This document shows positions 6,043-7,414 of a stretch of 7,414 nucleotides of DNA, piece after piece. How positions within the stretch are numbered: the stretch's first letter is position 1; every line of letters starts with the position of its first letter. This stretch comes from Candidatus Peregrinibacteria bacterium CG11_big_fil_rev_8_21_14_0_20_46_8 (GTDB lineage Bacteria; Patescibacteriota; Gracilibacteria; UBA1369; UM-FILTER-53-11). A program made the translations under genes and the position numbers. The stretch lies in contig PCVQ01000046.1 of NCBI GenBank assembly GCA_002796025.1, forward strand, positions 7,809-15,222, read 5' to 3'. A model generated the notes under the pieces. That model was not told the origin of the DNA and made no database searches. It saw only the letters and a list, made by a program, of their open reading frames with translations.

Positions 6043-6050
6043 AATAATCC

Positions 6051-6087
6051 CGAATCCCGTTCATCTTTTGTTCATCTCGATGTGCTA
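6051..6087 (+). repeat. 37-bp direct repeat, right copy
   Basis: This copy starts CGAATCCCG and matches 4945-4981 at 36 of 37 positions. It ends ten bases before the ATG chosen for dprA and so forms most of that gene's upstream region. Beyond the match the copies diverge at once: CAAGAAGG here, TACAGGTAG at the left copy. The -10-like TGCTATACA seen at the left copy becomes TGCTACAAG here, a poorer promoter. Confidence 0.9.
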
Positions 6088-6097
6088 CAAGAAGGGC

Positions 6098-6970
6098 ATG
6101 AATAAATTTATCGTATCTGGAGAGGGGCTACCGCCACTGTTACAACACGTTAAAAAAGCACCGCAGCGGCTGCACTGTTTGGGACTGGCACTTGAAGAGA
6201 AAGCATACTACGTCGCCATTGTTGGGACCCGGCGGGCCACACTATACGGCAAGCAGATGGCGCGGGACATTGGATGTGCACTCGCACAAAAAGGATGCAC
6301 CATTGTAAGCGGCCTGGCATATGGCATTGATACCGAGGCGCATCGCGGGGCGCTTGAGGGTGGCGGCAAAACTATCGCAGTGTTGGGGAGCGGCCTGCAG
6401 CATATCTCGCCGGTAAGCAATCTGCGCTTGGCCGAGAAGATCGCACTACAGGGCACGATTGTAACTGAGTATGAAGACGATATAGAACCGCAGATTTGGA
6501 CCTTCCCAGAACGAAACCGGATTATTGCCGGCATGTGCGTCGCTACGATCATCATTGAAGCACCGGAAAAATCCGGCGCGCTCATTACTGCTGCACGGGC
6601 AATCGAGTACGACCGTGAAGTCATTGCAATCCCCGGCAACATGACGCAGCCGTCGTGCAAGGGAAGTAATAGGCTCATTGAGCGCATGCACGCCTATTCG
6701 CCCGCCGACATTGGCGACATATTAGAGCGTTTAAAATTAGAGCGCGACACAAGTGATGCAAACGACAAAAAAATGCGCGAAATTATTGAAGAGCTGGAAG
6801 GACTCGAAAAAACAATTTTTTCACTGCTCCAGCAAAATTCTCCGCTCGATATCGACTCGCTGCATGAGCGCACACATCTTCCTGTTCACGAAATTAACGC
6901 AACGCTTACCTGCTTAGAAATAAAAGGATTAGTACGCACCAGTGCCGGTTATGCATTTGTAACGCGGTGA
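6098..6970 (+). CDS. dprA: DNA-processing protein DprA
   Basis: DprA (Smf) binds single-stranded DNA that enters during natural transformation, protects it and loads RecA. The 290 residues show the DprA Rossmann-like core: VAIVGTRRATLYGKQ (39-53), GLAYGIDTEAHRGAL (72-86), GGGKTIAVLGSGL (88-100), FPERNRIIAG (136-145), SGALITAARAIEYDREVIAI (159-178) then PG. A C-terminal winged-helix-like region runs from about 235 to 290 (ending GLVRTSAGYAFVTR). The N-terminal helical (SAM-like) domain of longer DprA proteins is absent, as in many short forms. I chose the ATG at 6098. TTG at 6068 or ATG at 6080 would add ten or six residues but would place the start inside the direct repeat; a GAAGGG (6091-6096) sits unusually close to the chosen ATG. 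The gene overlaps the convergent pilB-type gene by 22 bp. The nearby pilus ATPase supports a role in DNA uptake. Confidence 0.95.
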   Translation: MNKFIVSGEGLPPLLQHVKKAPQRLHCLGLALEEKAYYVAIVGTRRATLYGKQMARDIGCALAQKGCTIVSGLAYGIDTEAHRGALEGGGKTIAVLGSGLQHISPVSNLRLAEKIALQGTIVTEYEDDIEPQIWTFPERNRIIAGMCVATIIIEAPEKSGALITAARAIEYDREVIAIPGNMTQPSCKGSNRLIERMHAYSPADIGDILERLKLERDTSDANDKKMREIIEELEGLEKTIFSLLQQNSPLDIDSLHERTHLPVHEINATLTCLEIKGLVRTSAGYAFVTR

Positions 6971-7414
6971 ATTTCTTGAATGGTCGTCTTTCCATCCAGC
7001 ACTTTCAATAGCGCATCCTCAGTCATAGTAATCATGCCGCTCTGGCCCTCGCCGGGATCGCGGGCCAGTTTAAAAATTTCTGCCGATGAGCCACCACGCA
7101 AAATCACCTCACGCATTGCATCTTCCAACCAAAGCGCCTCGGCGATAACAAGTACACCGCGATAACCGGTATCCACACATTTTTCACATCCTTTTGCCTG
7201 CATAAGCTGCTGCGGCACTGTAATTTGCGGCGCATTCGGAACGCCAGCCAAACCCGCAATTGTCTTCTCGATAAACTCGCGCTCAGTATCTTGAATTGGC
7301 TTCTGCTCAGCGCACTCACACAGTCTGCGCACTAAGCGCTGCGCAACAATTAACGAGAGTGCGGGCGCAATCATAAAGTTTGGCACGCCCATAGTAATAA
7401 GGCGGGGAATGGCA
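6949..7414 (-). CDS. pilB: Type IV pilus assembly ATPase PilB/GspE family, C-terminal fragment
   Basis: The gene enters from the right edge, so only the last 154 residues are seen; Walker A and B lie outside. The visible part begins AIPRLITMGVPNFMIAPALS, followed by LIVAQRLVRRLC, the typical PilB/GspE segment before the zinc site. The cysteines are Cys32, Cys34, Cys76 and Cys79, the last pair in GCEKCVDTGYRG. The end, GMITMTEDALLKVLDGKTTIQEIHRVT, matches the family's C-terminal pattern. These hexameric ATPases sit at the cytoplasmic face of the inner membrane and drive pilus extension or type II secretion. The first cysteine pair is C-x-C rather than the usual C-x-x-C. GspE of a secretion system remains an alternative; PilB is preferred because dprA is next to it. 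The gene converges on dprA and overlaps its last 22 bp. Confidence 0.88.
   Translation of the reverse strand, partial: AIPRLITMGVPNFMIAPALSLIVAQRLVRRLCECAEQKPIQDTEREFIEKTIAGLAGVPNAPQITVPQQLMQAKGCEKCVDTGYRGVLVIAEALWLEDAMREVILRGGSSAEIFKLARDPGEGQSGMITMTEDALLKVLDGKTTIQEIHRVTNA

Noticed and set aside
4945..6087. CRISPR array suggested by a 37-bp repeat
   Set aside because: Only two copies exist, about 1.1 kb apart, with genes between them and no regular spacers or cas genes.
4945..6087. Insertion-sequence or transposon interpretation of the bracketed block
   Set aside because: There is no transposase, integrase or terminal inverted repeat, and the direct repeats are much longer than normal target duplications.
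6208..6687. A 159-codon minus-strand frame inside dprA
   Set aside because: It is antisense to the conserved Rossmann core of DprA and has no family resemblance.

Overview
The window is bacterial DNA that encodes cell-division, competence/pilus and purine-biosynthesis genes, tightly packed, with two convergent gene pairs that overlap at their 3' ends. UGA and UAA both serve as ordinary stops (UGA ends the FtsE-like and dprA genes), so there is no sign of UGA recoding. The compact layout, weak or absent Shine-Dalgarno sites and the mix of FtsE, PilB and DprA would fit a Patescibacteria (CPR)-type genome. That is a tentative inference: no rRNA or other lineage marker is present.

Layout. (1) 1-221, +: the 3' end of an FtsE-like ABC ATPase. 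(2) 209-1159, -: a protein with a C-terminal FHA phosphothreonine-recognition domain and a possible signal peptide, overlapping the ATPase gene tail to tail. (3) 1204-4938, +: a two-gene purine operon. It holds PurL (FGAM synthetase subunit) and an unusual protein that reads as PurQ glutaminase followed by two PurS-like domains. (4) 4939-6097: an AT-richer block with a HigB-HigA toxin-antitoxin operon, its operator repeats, a non-coding or decayed stretch and one unrecognised 73-residue gene. The block is bracketed by a 37-bp direct repeat (4945-4981 and 6051-6087, 36 of 37 bases identical). (5) 6098-6970, +: DprA. (6) 6949-7414, -: the C-terminal end of a PilB/GspE-type pilus ATPase, overlapping dprA tail to tail.

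How the parts work together. PurL with the PurQ-PurS-PurS protein would supply all three activities of the FGAM synthetase complex from two genes. The fusion would fix the 1 PurQ : 2 PurS ratio known from the separate-subunit (Bacillus/Thermotoga-type) enzyme. DprA and PilB both fit natural transformation: PilB-type ATPases power the pilus that takes up DNA, and DprA protects incoming single strands and loads RecA. The toxin-antitoxin block looks like a later insertion between purQS and dprA. The most notable observations are the PurQ-PurS-PurS fusion and the direct repeats that frame the toxin-antitoxin block.
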